Positions 16,998-26,378 of a stretch of DNA of 64,000 nt are shown in pieces; within the stretch, counting starts at the first letter, position 1, and the number at the start of each line of letters is the position of its first letter. The stretch lies in NCBI GenBank assembly GCA_026002875.1, contig BPGE01000001.1:4030001-4094000 (forward strand), written 5' to 3'. This DNA is from Bryobacteraceae bacterium. Lineage in GTDB: Bacteria > Acidobacteriota > Terriglobia > Bryobacterales > Bryobacteraceae. The position numbers and the translations under genes were made by a program. The notes below the pieces were generated by a model. It had not been told where the DNA came from. It saw only the letters and a list, made by a program, of their open reading frames with translations, and did no database searches.

Positions 16998-18941
16998 CTA
17001 GTCTTCCACCGAGCGCGTGCGGTTCTTTTCGGCGATCATGGCCGCCACTTCGTCCACGGAGCGCGCGCCCAGGTCGCCGCCTTTGCGCGTGCGCAGCGCC
17101 ACCTGCTGGCTGGCCGCTTCGCGGTCGCCGACCACGAGCATGTAGGGGATCTTCTGCAGCTGCGCCTCGCGGATCTTGTAGTTCACCTTCTCGCTGCGCT
17201 CGTCGACTTCGGCGCGGAGCCCTTCCGCCGCCAGGCGCGCGCACACCTGCCGGGCGTATTCGATGTGGCGGTCCGCGATGGGCAGCACGATGGCCTGCAC
17301 CGGCGCCAGCCAGACCGGAAACGCGCCCGCGTAGTGCTCCAGCAGGATGCCGAAGAACCTTTCCACGCTGCCGTACAGGGCGCGGTGCACCATCAGCGGC
17401 TGGTGTTTGGCGCCGTCCTCGCCGACGTACTCGAGCTCGAACCGCTTCGGCAGCGTGAAATCGAACTGCACGGTGGAGAGCTGCCACGGACGGTCCAGCG
17501 CGTCGACGAGCTTGACGTCGATCTTGGGGCCGTAGAACGCCGCCTCGTCCTCCATCACCTTCGCTTCCAGTCCGACGCGCTCCACGGCGCGGTGCAGCGC
17601 GCTTTCGGCGAGCTGCCACTGGTCCGGCGTGCCGTCGTACTTGCCGCTGGCGCCGCCGTCCCAGGTGGAGATCTCCGCCTGGTAGCGGTCGAAGCCGTAG
17701 GTCTTCAGCACGTCGACGGCGAACTCCAGGCAGTTGACGATTTCGTCCTCGATCTGGTCCGGGCGGCAGAAGATGTGCGCGTCGTCCTGCGTAAAGCCGC
17801 GCACGCGGAAGAGCCCGTGCAGCGTGCCCGAGCGCTCGTAGCGGTACACCGTGCCCAGCTCGCCCAGGCGGATGGGCAGGTCGCGGTAGCTGCGCTGGCG
17901 GTCCCGGAAGATCAGGATGTGGCCCGGGCAGTTCATCGGCTTCAGCCGGTAGCGCGCGTCATCGAGCTCCATCGCCGCGTACATGTTCTCGGCGTAGTGG
18001 CTCAGGTGGCCGCTGATCTGCCAGAGCTGCTCGCGCATGACGTGCGGCGTGTTCACCAGGTCGTAGCCGCGCTTCAGGTACTGCTCGCGCATCCAGTCTT
18101 CCAGCAGCTTGCGCACCAGCGCGCCTTTCGGATGGAAGAAGATGAGCCCCGGGCCGGCGAGCTCCTGGATCGAGATCAGATCCAGCTGCTTGCCCAGCGT
18201 GCGGTGGTCGCGCTTCTTGGCTTCCTCCAGCTTGTGCAGGTAGTCCTGCAGCTCCTTCTCGCTGAACCACGCCGTGCCGTAGATGCGCTGCAGCTGCTGG
18301 CGGTGCTCGTCGCCCTTCCAGTAGGCGCCCGCCACCGAGAGCAGCTTGAACGCCTTGAGCTTCTTCGTGCTGGGCACGTGCGGACCGCGGCAGAAGTCGA
18401 TGAAGTGGGGGCCCAGCGTGTACTCGCTAAACACGGCGTCCGCCCGCTCGTCGATGAGCTCGCATTTCATCTGCTCGCCCATCGCTTTGTACTTGGCCAG
18501 TCCTTCTTTTTTTGGCGTCAGCCGGCGCTCGAACGGAAGGTCGCGGTCGCGCAGCTCCCACATTTTCTTTTCGATCCGTTCCAGGTCCTCGGGAGTGAAC
18601 GGCTCGCTGCGCTCGAAGTCGTAATAGAAACCGTCCTTGATTGGAGGTCCGATGCCGAGCTTCGTGCCGGGAAACAGTTCGAGAACGGCCGCAGCCAGAA
18701 GGTGCGCCGTCGAGTGGCGGTAGACCTCGAGCGCTTCCGGATCCTTCGGGGTCAGAATCTCGACGCGCGCATCGCCTTCGATGGGCCGCGTCAGGTCCCA
18801 CAGCTCGCCATTGACGCGGGCGACGATCGCGTCGTCGGCCAGGCGGCGGCTGATGGACCGCGCGACGTCGAGCGGCGTCGTGCCGGGAGGAAACGTGTGC
18901 TGGCTGCCGTCCGGCAGCGTCACCTGAATCGGACTGCTCAT
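16998..18941 (-). CDS. thrS: Threonyl-tRNA synthetase
   Basis: This 647-residue class II aminoacyl-tRNA synthetase charges tRNA-Thr. An N-terminal TGS domain (residues 1-62) is followed by the editing domain with HSTAHLLA and the YYDF segment, then the catalytic core with LKPMNCPGHILIF (zinc cysteine and histidine), RYERSGTLHGLFRVRGFTQDDAH and the C-terminal anticodon-binding domain (AEGLRAEVDERSEKVNYKIREA). A GTG at 18971 is in frame, but the ATG at 18941 gives the usual N-terminus just before the TGS domain. It is read divergently from the ECF sigma gene. I saw no T-box-like leader in the 90 bases available. Confidence 0.97.
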   Translation of the reverse strand: MSSPIQVTLPDGSQHTFPPGTTPLDVARSISRRLADDAIVARVNGELWDLTRPIEGDARVEILTPKDPEALEVYRHSTAHLLAAAVLELFPGTKLGIGPPIKDGFYYDFERSEPFTPEDLERIEKKMWELRDRDLPFERRLTPKKEGLAKYKAMGEQMKCELIDERADAVFSEYTLGPHFIDFCRGPHVPSTKKLKAFKLLSVAGAYWKGDEHRQQLQRIYGTAWFSEKELQDYLHKLEEAKKRDHRTLGKQLDLISIQELAGPGLIFFHPKGALVRKLLEDWMREQYLKRGYDLVNTPHVMREQLWQISGHLSHYAENMYAAMELDDARYRLKPMNCPGHILIFRDRQRSYRDLPIRLGELGTVYRYERSGTLHGLFRVRGFTQDDAHIFCRPDQIEDEIVNCLEFAVDVLKTYGFDRYQAEISTWDGGASGKYDGTPDQWQLAESALHRAVERVGLEAKVMEDEAAFYGPKIDVKLVDALDRPWQLSTVQFDFTLPKRFELEYVGEDGAKHQPLMVHRALYGSVERFFGILLEHYAGAFPVWLAPVQAIVLPIADRHIEYARQVCARLAAEGLRAEVDERSEKVNYKIREAQLQKIPYMLVVGDREAASQQVALRTRKGGDLGARSVDEVAAMIAEKNRTRSVED

Positions 18942-19031
18942 GGGGAACCCCGGTAAATCCCAGACTAGCACGCGCTGGAACGGCGACCTTTTTCAGCGCG
19001 GTTGCTATGCTGGAAGCGGAGCCCCAAGCTC

Positions 19032-19673
19032 ATGCCTGAGAAACCTTTGCAGGCCGCCCGGGAGCCGGTCTCCGCGGGCGAAGGCGATCTGGTGGAACGC
19101 GCCAAAGCCGGCGACATGGAGGCCTTCGCCGAGCTCGTGCGCCGCTACGAGCGCCGCATCTACCGCATGGCCCGGCAGATCACGCAGAATGACGAGGATG
19201 CCGAGGACGTGCTCCAGGAGAGCTTCCTCAAGGCCTTCGAGCACCTCGATTCTTTCCAGGGGCAGAGCAAATTCTACACCTGGGTGACAAGAATCGCGGT
19301 CAACGAGAGCCTGATGAAGCTGAGAAAACGCAAATCGGACCGAACCGTTTCCCTGGATGAAAACATCGAAACAGACGAGGAGCCCATCGTGCGGGAGATC
19401 GCCGTATGGGATGACACTCCGGAGTCGAAATACAGCCAGGAGGAATTGCGCGAGATCCTGGACCGGGCCATCGACAGCCTGAAGCCGATCTTCCGGACCG
19501 TCTTCATCCTCCGCGACGTCGAGGAGATGAGCACGGAAGAGACAGCCGAGGTGCTGGGGCTCTCCGTGGCGGCGGTGAAGAGCCGCCTGCTGCGGGCGCG
19601 CCTGCAGTTGCGCGAGAGGCTGACGCGGGTCTTCAAACGGAAGGGAGACGGGATCTTCGGCTATGCCAAGTAG
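19032..19673 (+). CDS. ECF-family RNA polymerase sigma factor (RpoE-like)
   Basis: The 213-residue protein has the sigma70 region 2 pattern (ELVRRYERRIYRMARQITQNDEDAEDVLQESFLKAFEHLDSFQGQSKFYTW, split here over residues about 32-85) and region 4 (LKPIFRTVFILRDVEEMSTEETAEVLGL with AAVKSRLLRARLQLRERL). It would direct transcription of a stress or envelope regulon under control of the anti-sigma factor encoded by the overlapping next gene. The ATG at 19032 is preferred over an upstream TTG at 19002, because GGAG lies upstream and family N-termini are short. Its target promoters are not identifiable here. Confidence 0.93.
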   Translation: MPEKPLQAAREPVSAGEGDLVERAKAGDMEAFAELVRRYERRIYRMARQITQNDEDAEDVLQESFLKAFEHLDSFQGQSKFYTWVTRIAVNESLMKLRKRKSDRTVSLDENIETDEEPIVREIAVWDDTPESKYSQEELREILDRAIDSLKPIFRTVFILRDVEEMSTEETAEVLGLSVAAVKSRLLRARLQLRERLTRVFKRKGDGIFGYAK

Positions 19674-19950
19674 CATGATCACCTGCAAAGATTTCCTGCG
19701 CGAACTGAGCGACTATCTCGACGACGCCACCGATCCCGCCCTGCGCGCCGAGCTGGAGAGGCACATCAACGAGTGCCCCAACTGCTGGGTGATCTGCGAC
19801 ACCACGCGGAAGACGATCCAGGTGTACAAGGGCATGGATCTGCATCCGTTGCCCGAGAAGGTGCACGAGAAGCTGATGGCGGCTCTGGCGGAACGCGCGG
19901 CCCGGAAAGCGGAAAACAACGGTCCGCCCGCCGGCGAGCCTCAGCGCTGA
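19663..19950 (+). CDS. Zinc-binding anti-sigma factor (zf-HC2 type)
   Basis: The 95-residue protein carries the ZAS motif H34-x3-C38-x2-C41 in RHINECPNCW, preceded by the typical FLRELSDYLDDATDPALRAELE helix. Such proteins hold an ECF sigma factor inactive and often respond to thiol oxidation or another signal. It lacks a membrane helix, so it should be cytoplasmic. The start codon at 19663 overlaps the sigma gene by 11 bases; an in-frame ATG at 19675 lies just after the sigma stop and is a reasonable alternative. It converges with, and overlaps by 10 bases, the gene that follows on the other strand. Confidence 0.88.
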   Translation: MPSSMITCKDFLRELSDYLDDATDPALRAELERHINECPNCWVICDTTRKTIQVYKGMDLHPLPEKVHEKLMAALAERAARKAENNGPPAGEPQR

Positions 19951-21044
19951 GGCGGCTTGACGCCGCCCGCCGCCGGCGGCTCGACTTTCTCCTCCCGGAG
20001 CTGTTCGTCCGGAATCGGCTCAAGGTTCGGATCGAACGTGATGATGGCTTCCGCGCCGAACTTGCGGTAGCTGCGGAACTCGACGTTGTTCTTCACGAGC
20101 AGCCGCCCTTCCCGCATCCGCATCTCCGACCGCAGAGGCAGCAGGAACTCGTTGCCGGCGATGTCGACAAAGTCGTAGTCGAGCATCGTGCGGGCTTCCT
20201 GGATGGGGAACGTGGGCGGAATGTCGACCGCCTCCATCGTCACGCGCAGCACCATGGGGACGTCGCGGTCGATGTAGATCAGCCCGCGGTAGCCCGGCAC
20301 GATCTCCAGCTGGCGCTGCCAGCTGATGTGCCATTTCGACTTCGCCTGGCGGACGCGGAAGCTGTAGACGTGACAGACGCGGCCGCGCAGCTTGCCCCAG
20401 CGCTCCCACTGGAAGTCGGCCTCGGTGGCGGGATCGAAGATTTCCTTCAGCATCGTGCCGAACTCGCCGCTCGAAGTCGCTCCGCCCAGCTTCCAGCGGT
20501 CGCCGTCCGTCCATTTGCCGTTGATGGAGATCAGCTTGTACTCTTCTTTCTGCTCGAAGTAGCTGAGCCGCTCGGCCACCGTGTCCATGAGCTGGAACAT
20601 CTCCAGGCCCGAGGGATCGACATAGCGCCGCGTCACCTGCAGGCAGATGAAGTCGGGCAGGCGTTTCGTGTAACTCAACGCCATCTCCCGCGCTTCGCTG
20701 ATGACGCGCGCCTGCTCGACGGAAGAAGGCGGCGGGATGGGCACGGGCTTGACCGGGGCGGGGTCTTTCACCGGCGGCGGCAGCGAGGCGGTGGCGGCCA
20801 CCAGTTTCCGCAGCTCGTCGGCGGCGCGCACGCCGAGTCCTTCGCCCAGCAGCTCCTCGACGTCGCGGTGCGTGAGCCGCTCGGTCAGCTGGATCTTGCG
20901 GATATATTCGGCCACCTGCCTGTCGCTGTGATTGAGCCGGATGGAGGACCGCAGCACGCTTTTCAGCTGGGCCACGCTCATCTTCTGCTGCGCGGACAGA
21001 ACCAGGGCGCAGAGGACGAAGAAGGCGAGAAGCCGGCGCAGCAT
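19941..21044 (-). CDS. Secreted protein of unknown function
   Basis: The 367-residue protein has a signal peptide (MLRRLLAFFVLCALVLSAQQ), a helical segment up to about residue 85, a proline-rich linker (PPPVKDPAPVKPVPIPPP) and a large beta-rich C-terminal region with many aromatic and charged residues (for example LPDFICLQVTRRYVDPSG, RGRVCHVYSFRVRQAKSKW and GLIYIDRDVPMVLRVTMEA). The C-terminal part loosely resembles outer-membrane-lipoprotein-carrier-like folds, but no family motif is clear. I do not recognise it. It follows the SGNH hydrolase gene by four bases, so it is the last gene of the feoA-to-here run. Confidence 0.7.
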   Translation of the reverse strand: MLRRLLAFFVLCALVLSAQQKMSVAQLKSVLRSSIRLNHSDRQVAEYIRKIQLTERLTHRDVEELLGEGLGVRAADELRKLVAATASLPPPVKDPAPVKPVPIPPPSSVEQARVISEAREMALSYTKRLPDFICLQVTRRYVDPSGLEMFQLMDTVAERLSYFEQKEEYKLISINGKWTDGDRWKLGGATSSGEFGTMLKEIFDPATEADFQWERWGKLRGRVCHVYSFRVRQAKSKWHISWQRQLEIVPGYRGLIYIDRDVPMVLRVTMEAVDIPPTFPIQEARTMLDYDFVDIAGNEFLLPLRSEMRMREGRLLVKNNVEFRSYRKFGAEAIITFDPNLEPIPDEQLREEKVEPPAAGGVKPPQR

Positions 21045-21048
21045 GCCA

Positions 21049-22115
<1,067 letters not shown>

Positions 22116-22119
<4 letters not shown>

Positions 22120-22853
22120 GGCGATTCGACCTTCTCAAGCTGGAGCGTGACCGTGCCGATGTAGAACGGCAGCTGCACGCGGATCTGCACGGGCAGGCGG
22201 CGCTCGTCGTCGCTGATCCAGACGAACAGGCGGCCCTTGCGGCGGTACAGCACCCCGCTCATCAGGAACGCCTCGTACCGGATGGCCTGGAACTCGCCGA
22301 CCGGCGTGCGGATCTTCTCCCGCCGCTGCGCCTCGACGCGCGCCATCACGGCTTTCTTGCCGTCGCTCACCGGAAGCTCGATCACGGCGCCCGGCTGCGG
22401 CAGCAGTTCGCGCAGGCGCTGCAGACCGGCGGTGACGTCGTGGACGCAGGCGGGGATGTCGATGCTGTTCTGGGCGACCACGGCGTCCTTCTCGAGGTCC
22501 CGCTCGACGTAATACGCCTTGCGTTCGGCGGCGTCGAAGCGGACTTTCGTCTCGCGGTGGCGCTTGCCCTCGTGCGCCGTCAGTTCCGTGGCTTCAGCGC
22601 ACCACCCGGGACGGTAGGAGGCGTGGAACTGGTTGTCCACCTTGATGAACGTGCGCACCACGCCCGCCGTGCGGAGCTGCATTTTCAGGCTGTCGGCGCC
22701 GCTGGTTTCCACCTCGACATCGCCGGCGTGCACCAGGCGCCATTCGGCCTCGAAGCGGAACTTCTGCGCCGCCGGCGGCTGCCATGCGGGCGTCTGGGCC
22801 AGTGCCGGGAGGAATACGGACAGCGCCCACCACGGCGCCCGGCGGAACGGCAT
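22116..22853 (-). CDS. DUF3108-domain periplasmic protein
   Basis: The 245-residue product has a signal peptide (MPFRRAPWWALSVFLPALAQ) and then a beta-rich domain in the DUF3108 pattern: FRFEAEWRLVHAGDVEVE, LRTAGVVRTFIKVDNQFHAS, the YYVERDLEK region, DVTAGLQRLREL and TPVGEFQAIRYEA. The function of this family is not established. The ATG at 22853 begins the signal peptide; an earlier in-frame start at 22892 would add a non-signal extension. It lies 48 bases after feoB and overlaps the SGNH gene. Confidence 0.85.
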
Positions 22854-22901
22854 CGCACTCCCAGTCTCGCAGACAGCCGCGGAAGGCCGCAAACAGCGGC
22901 T

Positions 22902-24785
22902 TCACCGGAGCAGCGTGTGCGCGATCCAGGCGCAGGTGTAAGCGAGAGCGCCCATGTAGAGGAACTGAATGGCGGGCCACTTCCAGCCGCCCGTCTCGCG
23001 CCGCACGACGGCGAGCGTCGACATGCACTGCATGGCGAAAGCGAAAAACACCAGCAGCGCCACCGCCCCGCCGAAGCTCAGCTCCTGCTGCAGCGCCGCC
23101 TGCAGCCCTTCGCTGTTGTGATCCGGATCCATGCCGTAGATGGTTCCCAGCGTGCCCACGATGACTTCGCGCGCGGCCAGCGAGGTGATGAGGCCGATGC
23201 CGATCTTCCAGTTGAAGCCCAGCGGCTGGATCAGCGGCTCGATGGCGCGGCCCAACGTGCCGGCCAGGCTCTGTTCGATCGGCGGCTGCTTTCCGTTGAC
23301 GGTGGGCACGCTGGCCAGCACCCACAGGAGAATCGCCACAGCCAGAATCACCGTGCCGGCGCGCTTGAGAAAAGCCAGCGCGCGGTCCCACAGGCGCAGC
23401 CCGACGCTGGCCAGCGTCGGCATGCGGTAGGGGGGCATCTCGAGAACGAAGGGAGTGCGCTCGCTGCGCAGGATGGAGGACTTCAGGAGCTTCGCCGTCC
23501 CGATGGCGGCGAGGAACCCCAGCAGGTACAGGCCGAGCAGGGCCGCCGCCCGGGTGCCCAGAAAGGGTCCGAGGAAGGGCTTCTCCGGGATGAAGGCGGC
23601 GATGATCAGCGTGTAGACCGGCAGGCGCGCCGAGCAGGTCATGAAGGGCGCAATGAGGATGGTGGCGATGCGGTCGCGGCGGTTCTCGATGGTGCGCGTG
23701 GCCATGATGGCGGGCACGGCGCAGGCGTAGGCCGACAGCAGCGGGATGAAGCTCTTGCCCTGAAGGCCGACGCGCGCCATTGTGCGGTCGGCGATCAGCG
23801 CGGCGCGCGCCAGATAACCGGAATCCTCAAGGAGCGCGATGAAGAGAAACAGCAGCAGGATCTGCGGGAGAAAGACAACCACAGCGCCGACGCCGCTCCA
23901 GGCGCCGTCCACGACGAGCGACTCGACCCATCCGTCCGGCAGGGCCGCGCGCATCCATTCGCCGCTGGCGGCGACGCTTGCCTGCACGGCGTCCATCAAC
24001 GGGCGCGCCCAGCTGAAAATGCTCTGGAACACGGCGGCCACCACGAGGGCGAACACCAGCGGACCGAGCAGCGGGTGCAGGAAAACCGCGTCGAGCCGCC
24101 GCGTCCAGACAGGCGGCGCCGGATGCGTGTAGCGTGCGTCGTGCGAAACCCGGCGCGCCCATTGGCGGCACGCCGGCGCGTCCTGCAGCACGGGCAACTC
24201 CACCACCCGGGGCACGGCGATGCCGCCGGTGAGAAACTGCGCCACGCTCTTCACTCCCTCGCCTGTGGCGGCGCTCACCAGCACGACCGGCGCGCCGAGC
24301 TGATTGGCCAGCGCCTCCGTGTCGATCGCGCCGCCGCGCTGGCGGAGGTCGTCCGCCATGTTCAGCACCACCAGCGTCGGCAGCCGCAGGCTGAGCACGG
24401 CGGCGGCCAGAGGAAGGTGGCGCTGCAGATTGGTCGAGTCGAGGATGAGAATCACGCCGTCAGGGCGGCGCAGACCAGGCATGGCGCCGTGCAGGACGTC
24501 GTGCGTCACCTGCTCGTCTTCCGACCGCGGCGTGAGACTGTAGATGCCGGGCAGGTCGATGATGTCAACCTCGTGATGGCCTGGCAGGTGCGCCTTGCCG
24601 ATGTGATGCTCGACGGTGACGCCGGGAAAGTTGGCGACTTTCTGGCGAAGGCCCGTGAGCCGGTTGAACAAAGTGGTCTTGCCCGAGTTCGGCGGTCCGA
24701 TCAGCGCCACCAGTCTCGGCGCTGTCCGGACGCCCGGCGGCGCCGCAAGACCGGCTGTCTCGGGCTTGCCGTGGCACGAACTCAT
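22902..24785 (-). CDS. feoB: FeoB, ferrous iron transporter
   Basis: The 627-residue protein imports Fe2+ across the inner membrane. The N-terminal G domain has G1 (GPPNSGKTT, 30-38), G2 (GVTVE), G3 (DLPG, 77-80) and G4 (NMAD, about 142). The membrane part contains both Gate motifs, including AYACAVPAIMATRTIENRRDR and APFMTCSARLPVY with the conserved cysteines, and the second gate (AFAMQCMSTLAVVRRETG). It is shorter than the E. coli protein (about 770 residues), mainly through a compact G-domain linker and no C-terminal extension; such short FeoBs are common. feoA lies three bases upstream. I see no recognisable Fur box. Confidence 0.96.
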   Translation of the reverse strand: MSSCHGKPETAGLAAPPGVRTAPRLVALIGPPNSGKTTLFNRLTGLRQKVANFPGVTVEHHIGKAHLPGHHEVDIIDLPGIYSLTPRSEDEQVTHDVLHGAMPGLRRPDGVILILDSTNLQRHLPLAAAVLSLRLPTLVVLNMADDLRQRGGAIDTEALANQLGAPVVLVSAATGEGVKSVAQFLTGGIAVPRVVELPVLQDAPACRQWARRVSHDARYTHPAPPVWTRRLDAVFLHPLLGPLVFALVVAAVFQSIFSWARPLMDAVQASVAASGEWMRAALPDGWVESLVVDGAWSGVGAVVVFLPQILLLFLFIALLEDSGYLARAALIADRTMARVGLQGKSFIPLLSAYACAVPAIMATRTIENRRDRIATILIAPFMTCSARLPVYTLIIAAFIPEKPFLGPFLGTRAAALLGLYLLGFLAAIGTAKLLKSSILRSERTPFVLEMPPYRMPTLASVGLRLWDRALAFLKRAGTVILAVAILLWVLASVPTVNGKQPPIEQSLAGTLGRAIEPLIQPLGFNWKIGIGLITSLAAREVIVGTLGTIYGMDPDHNSEGLQAALQQELSFGGAVALLVFFAFAMQCMSTLAVVRRETGGWKWPAIQFLYMGALAYTCAWIAHTLLR

Positions 24786-24788
24786 GGG

Positions 24789-25055
24789 CTAGTTGTTCCT
24801 GACGAGGATGTGACGCGCCGTCTCGCGCCGCAGGGCGATTTCCGCCCCGTCGATGCGGAACACCCTGGGGTCGCCGCCAGGCGCGCTCAGCGCCGCCGAC
24901 ACACGGTGCCCGGGAATGAAACCGAGTTCCATCAGGCGCGAAGCGAGATCCTCGGGCAGATCCAGCCGGTCGATCACGGCTTCCGATCCTGCGGGCAGAT
25001 CAGCCAGGCTGGAGGGCGGGCGTTTGCGGGCTGCCGCCTTGAAACTCAGTTGCAT
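24789..25055 (-). CDS. feoA: FeoA, ferrous iron transport accessory protein
   Basis: The 88-residue protein is an SH3-like FeoA domain: SSLADLPAGSEAVIDRL, then LASRLMELGFIPGHRVSA, which is the family signature, and VFRIDGAEIALRRETARHILV at the end. It assists FeoB, encoded immediately downstream. The start ATG is preceded by AGGAGG at rather long spacing (about 14 bases). It diverges across 61 bases from the MerR-TPR gene. Confidence 0.94.
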   Translation of the reverse strand: MQLSFKAAARKRPPSSLADLPAGSEAVIDRLDLPEDLASRLMELGFIPGHRVSAALSAPGGDPRVFRIDGAEIALRRETARHILVRNN

Positions 25056-25107
25056 ATGCGTTCCGCGCGCCTCCTGCTTTCATCGTATCTCATCGGCCGC
25101 CTTTCGC

Positions 25108-25120
25108 GGTGCTACAATGG
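25108..25120 (+). promoter_or_regulatory. Extended -10 element at the MerR-TPR gene
   Basis: The sequence GGTGCTACAATGG contains TG-n-TACAAT, matching the elements at uvrA and tRNA-Arg. If TACAAT (25113-25118) is the -10, transcription would begin near 25125. That is one base before the in-frame GTG at 25126, and the annotated ATG at 25117 would lie upstream of the transcript. This would make the mRNA leaderless. Confidence 0.4.
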
Positions 25121-26052
25121 CACGCGTGTCCGGAGGCCCCCCGAAAGCGAACTACACGCGGGACGAAGTGTGCCGCCTGCTGGGGATTCGCGAATCGGTC
25201 CTCGAGGATTGGGAGGACAACGGCTTCGTCGCCCGCGCCGAAACCTACGCATTCAAGGAGCTGGTGGCGCTGAAAACCCTGCGTCAGCTCCGGGCGCGGC
25301 GCATGCCCGCGGCGCGGATCCGCCTGATTCTCGAGTCGCTCCGCTCGAAGCTCCGCCATGTGGCAGACCCGCTTCAGGAGCTGAAGATTTTCACCGACGG
25401 GCGCCGCCTTGCCGTGCAGGTGGACGGCCACAAGATGGAGCCGCTCACCGGGCAGCTGCTGCTCGATTTCGATCAGGCGGAGATCCGGCGGCTTCTCGAT
25501 TTCCCCTCCAATCGGGCGGAGCGGACGCTGGCGCAGGAGATGGAACACCGCATGCGCGAGGCTGAACAGTGGTTCGAGCGCGCGGTGGAGATGGAACAGG
25601 TCGGCGCGCCGCCCGAACAGATCATCGCCGCCTACGAGAAGGCCCTCGAACGCGACCCGGACGCACCGGCGCCGCATGTCAACCTGGGCACGCTCTATTT
25701 TCACAAGCGGCAATGGAAAGAGGCCGAGGCCCACTACCGCGCCGCCCTTGCGCTGCGGCCGCGCTACGCTCTCGCCTGGTTCAACCTCGGCAACCTGTAT
25801 GACGAGCTCCGGGCGCAGGACCGGGCTCTCGACTGCTACCTGAAGGCGATCGCAGCAGATCCGGAGTTCGCCGATGCGCACTACAACGCTGCGCTGATCT
25901 ACCAGTCCCGCGGCGACAATCTGAACGCCGTCCGCTGCTGGCAGCAGTACCTCAAGCTCGACCCGTCAGGATACTGGGCGGGCATCGCGCGCCGCGAGCT
26001 GGCGCGTCTGAAGGAACAGACGCTGGTCCACGGCGCCAAACTCTCCTCCTGA
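25117..26052 (+). CDS. MerR-type HTH and TPR fusion protein
   Basis: The 311-residue protein joins an N-terminal MerR-like winged-helix domain (YTRDEVCRLLGIRESVLEDWEDNGF, then FKELVALKTLRQLRARRMPAARI, residues about 13-75) to at least four C-terminal TPR units from about residue 175 (APHVNLGTLYFHKRQWKEA, YALAWFNLGNLYDELRAQDRA, DAHYNAALIYQSRGD). A middle segment (85-165) is unassigned. It probably binds DNA and a protein partner through the TPRs; the target is unknown. Two starts are possible: ATG 25117, which overlaps a candidate -10 element, or the in-frame GTG 25126. It diverges from feoA, so control of iron uptake is possible but unproven. Confidence 0.82.
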   Translation: MARVSGGPPKANYTRDEVCRLLGIRESVLEDWEDNGFVARAETYAFKELVALKTLRQLRARRMPAARIRLILESLRSKLRHVADPLQELKIFTDGRRLAVQVDGHKMEPLTGQLLLDFDQAEIRRLLDFPSNRAERTLAQEMEHRMREAEQWFERAVEMEQVGAPPEQIIAAYEKALERDPDAPAPHVNLGTLYFHKRQWKEAEAHYRAALALRPRYALAWFNLGNLYDELRAQDRALDCYLKAIAADPEFADAHYNAALIYQSRGDNLNAVRCWQQYLKLDPSGYWAGIARRELARLKEQTLVHGAKLSS

Positions 26053-26378
26053 CGCCGCGCGGAAGGCCTGTGCAGCGCCGCCGAAGCCGCTGCGCAGTCA
26101 CGCACGTCCCCGGCCATCGGATGTCTTCGGAGGCGGCCCGCCGGCGCGGTCCCGGGCCGCTGGACCGGACCGCCCGCCGCAACGGCCCGGATGGCGCAAG
26201 GCTGCTGTCGGCCGCCCTGCCGGGGGCTTCTTCGCGTGCTGGGCGCTGCCCTTTGCACGGCGCGCGGAAGGGGAATGCGCGCGGAAGAAGGCCCGGAAAA
26301 GGGGAATTGTGTTCCTGTCCCCTTTTCGGGGCGCGGAGGGGGGGCATTGTATCCTGAAGGATTGGAGGTGACCCTCGT
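26053..26378 (+). other. Intergenic region upstream of the DUF2760-Hsp70 operon
   Basis: About 326 bases lie between the MerR-TPR gene and the DUF2760 gene. I see no convincing coding sequence. The part near its right end holds a REP-like inverted repeat (26291-26332), a possible TG-n-less -10 (TATCCT near 26350) and a strong GGAGGTG ribosome binding site at 26364-26370. Confidence 0.6.
26291..26332. repeat. REP-like imperfect palindrome
   Basis: The left arm AAAAGGGG (26297-26304) pairs with CCCCTTTT (26319-26326), and flanking CCC/GGG extend the stem past a one-base bulge. The loop AATTGTGTTCCTGT contains a nested GGAA/TTCC pair. The motif of a short G-run, AATTGTGTTCCTGT and a C-run is of the kind seen in repetitive extragenic palindromes mobilised by RAYT transposases. 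Only one copy lies in this window, so the repeat nature is inferred from the motif rather than from repetition. Confidence 0.45.

Noticed and set aside
22440-25565. Plus-strand reading frame of about 1040 codons spanning feoA, feoB and DUF3108
   Set aside because: Low-complexity Arg/His/Gln/Gly composition; the minus strand holds FeoB and FeoA with all motifs.
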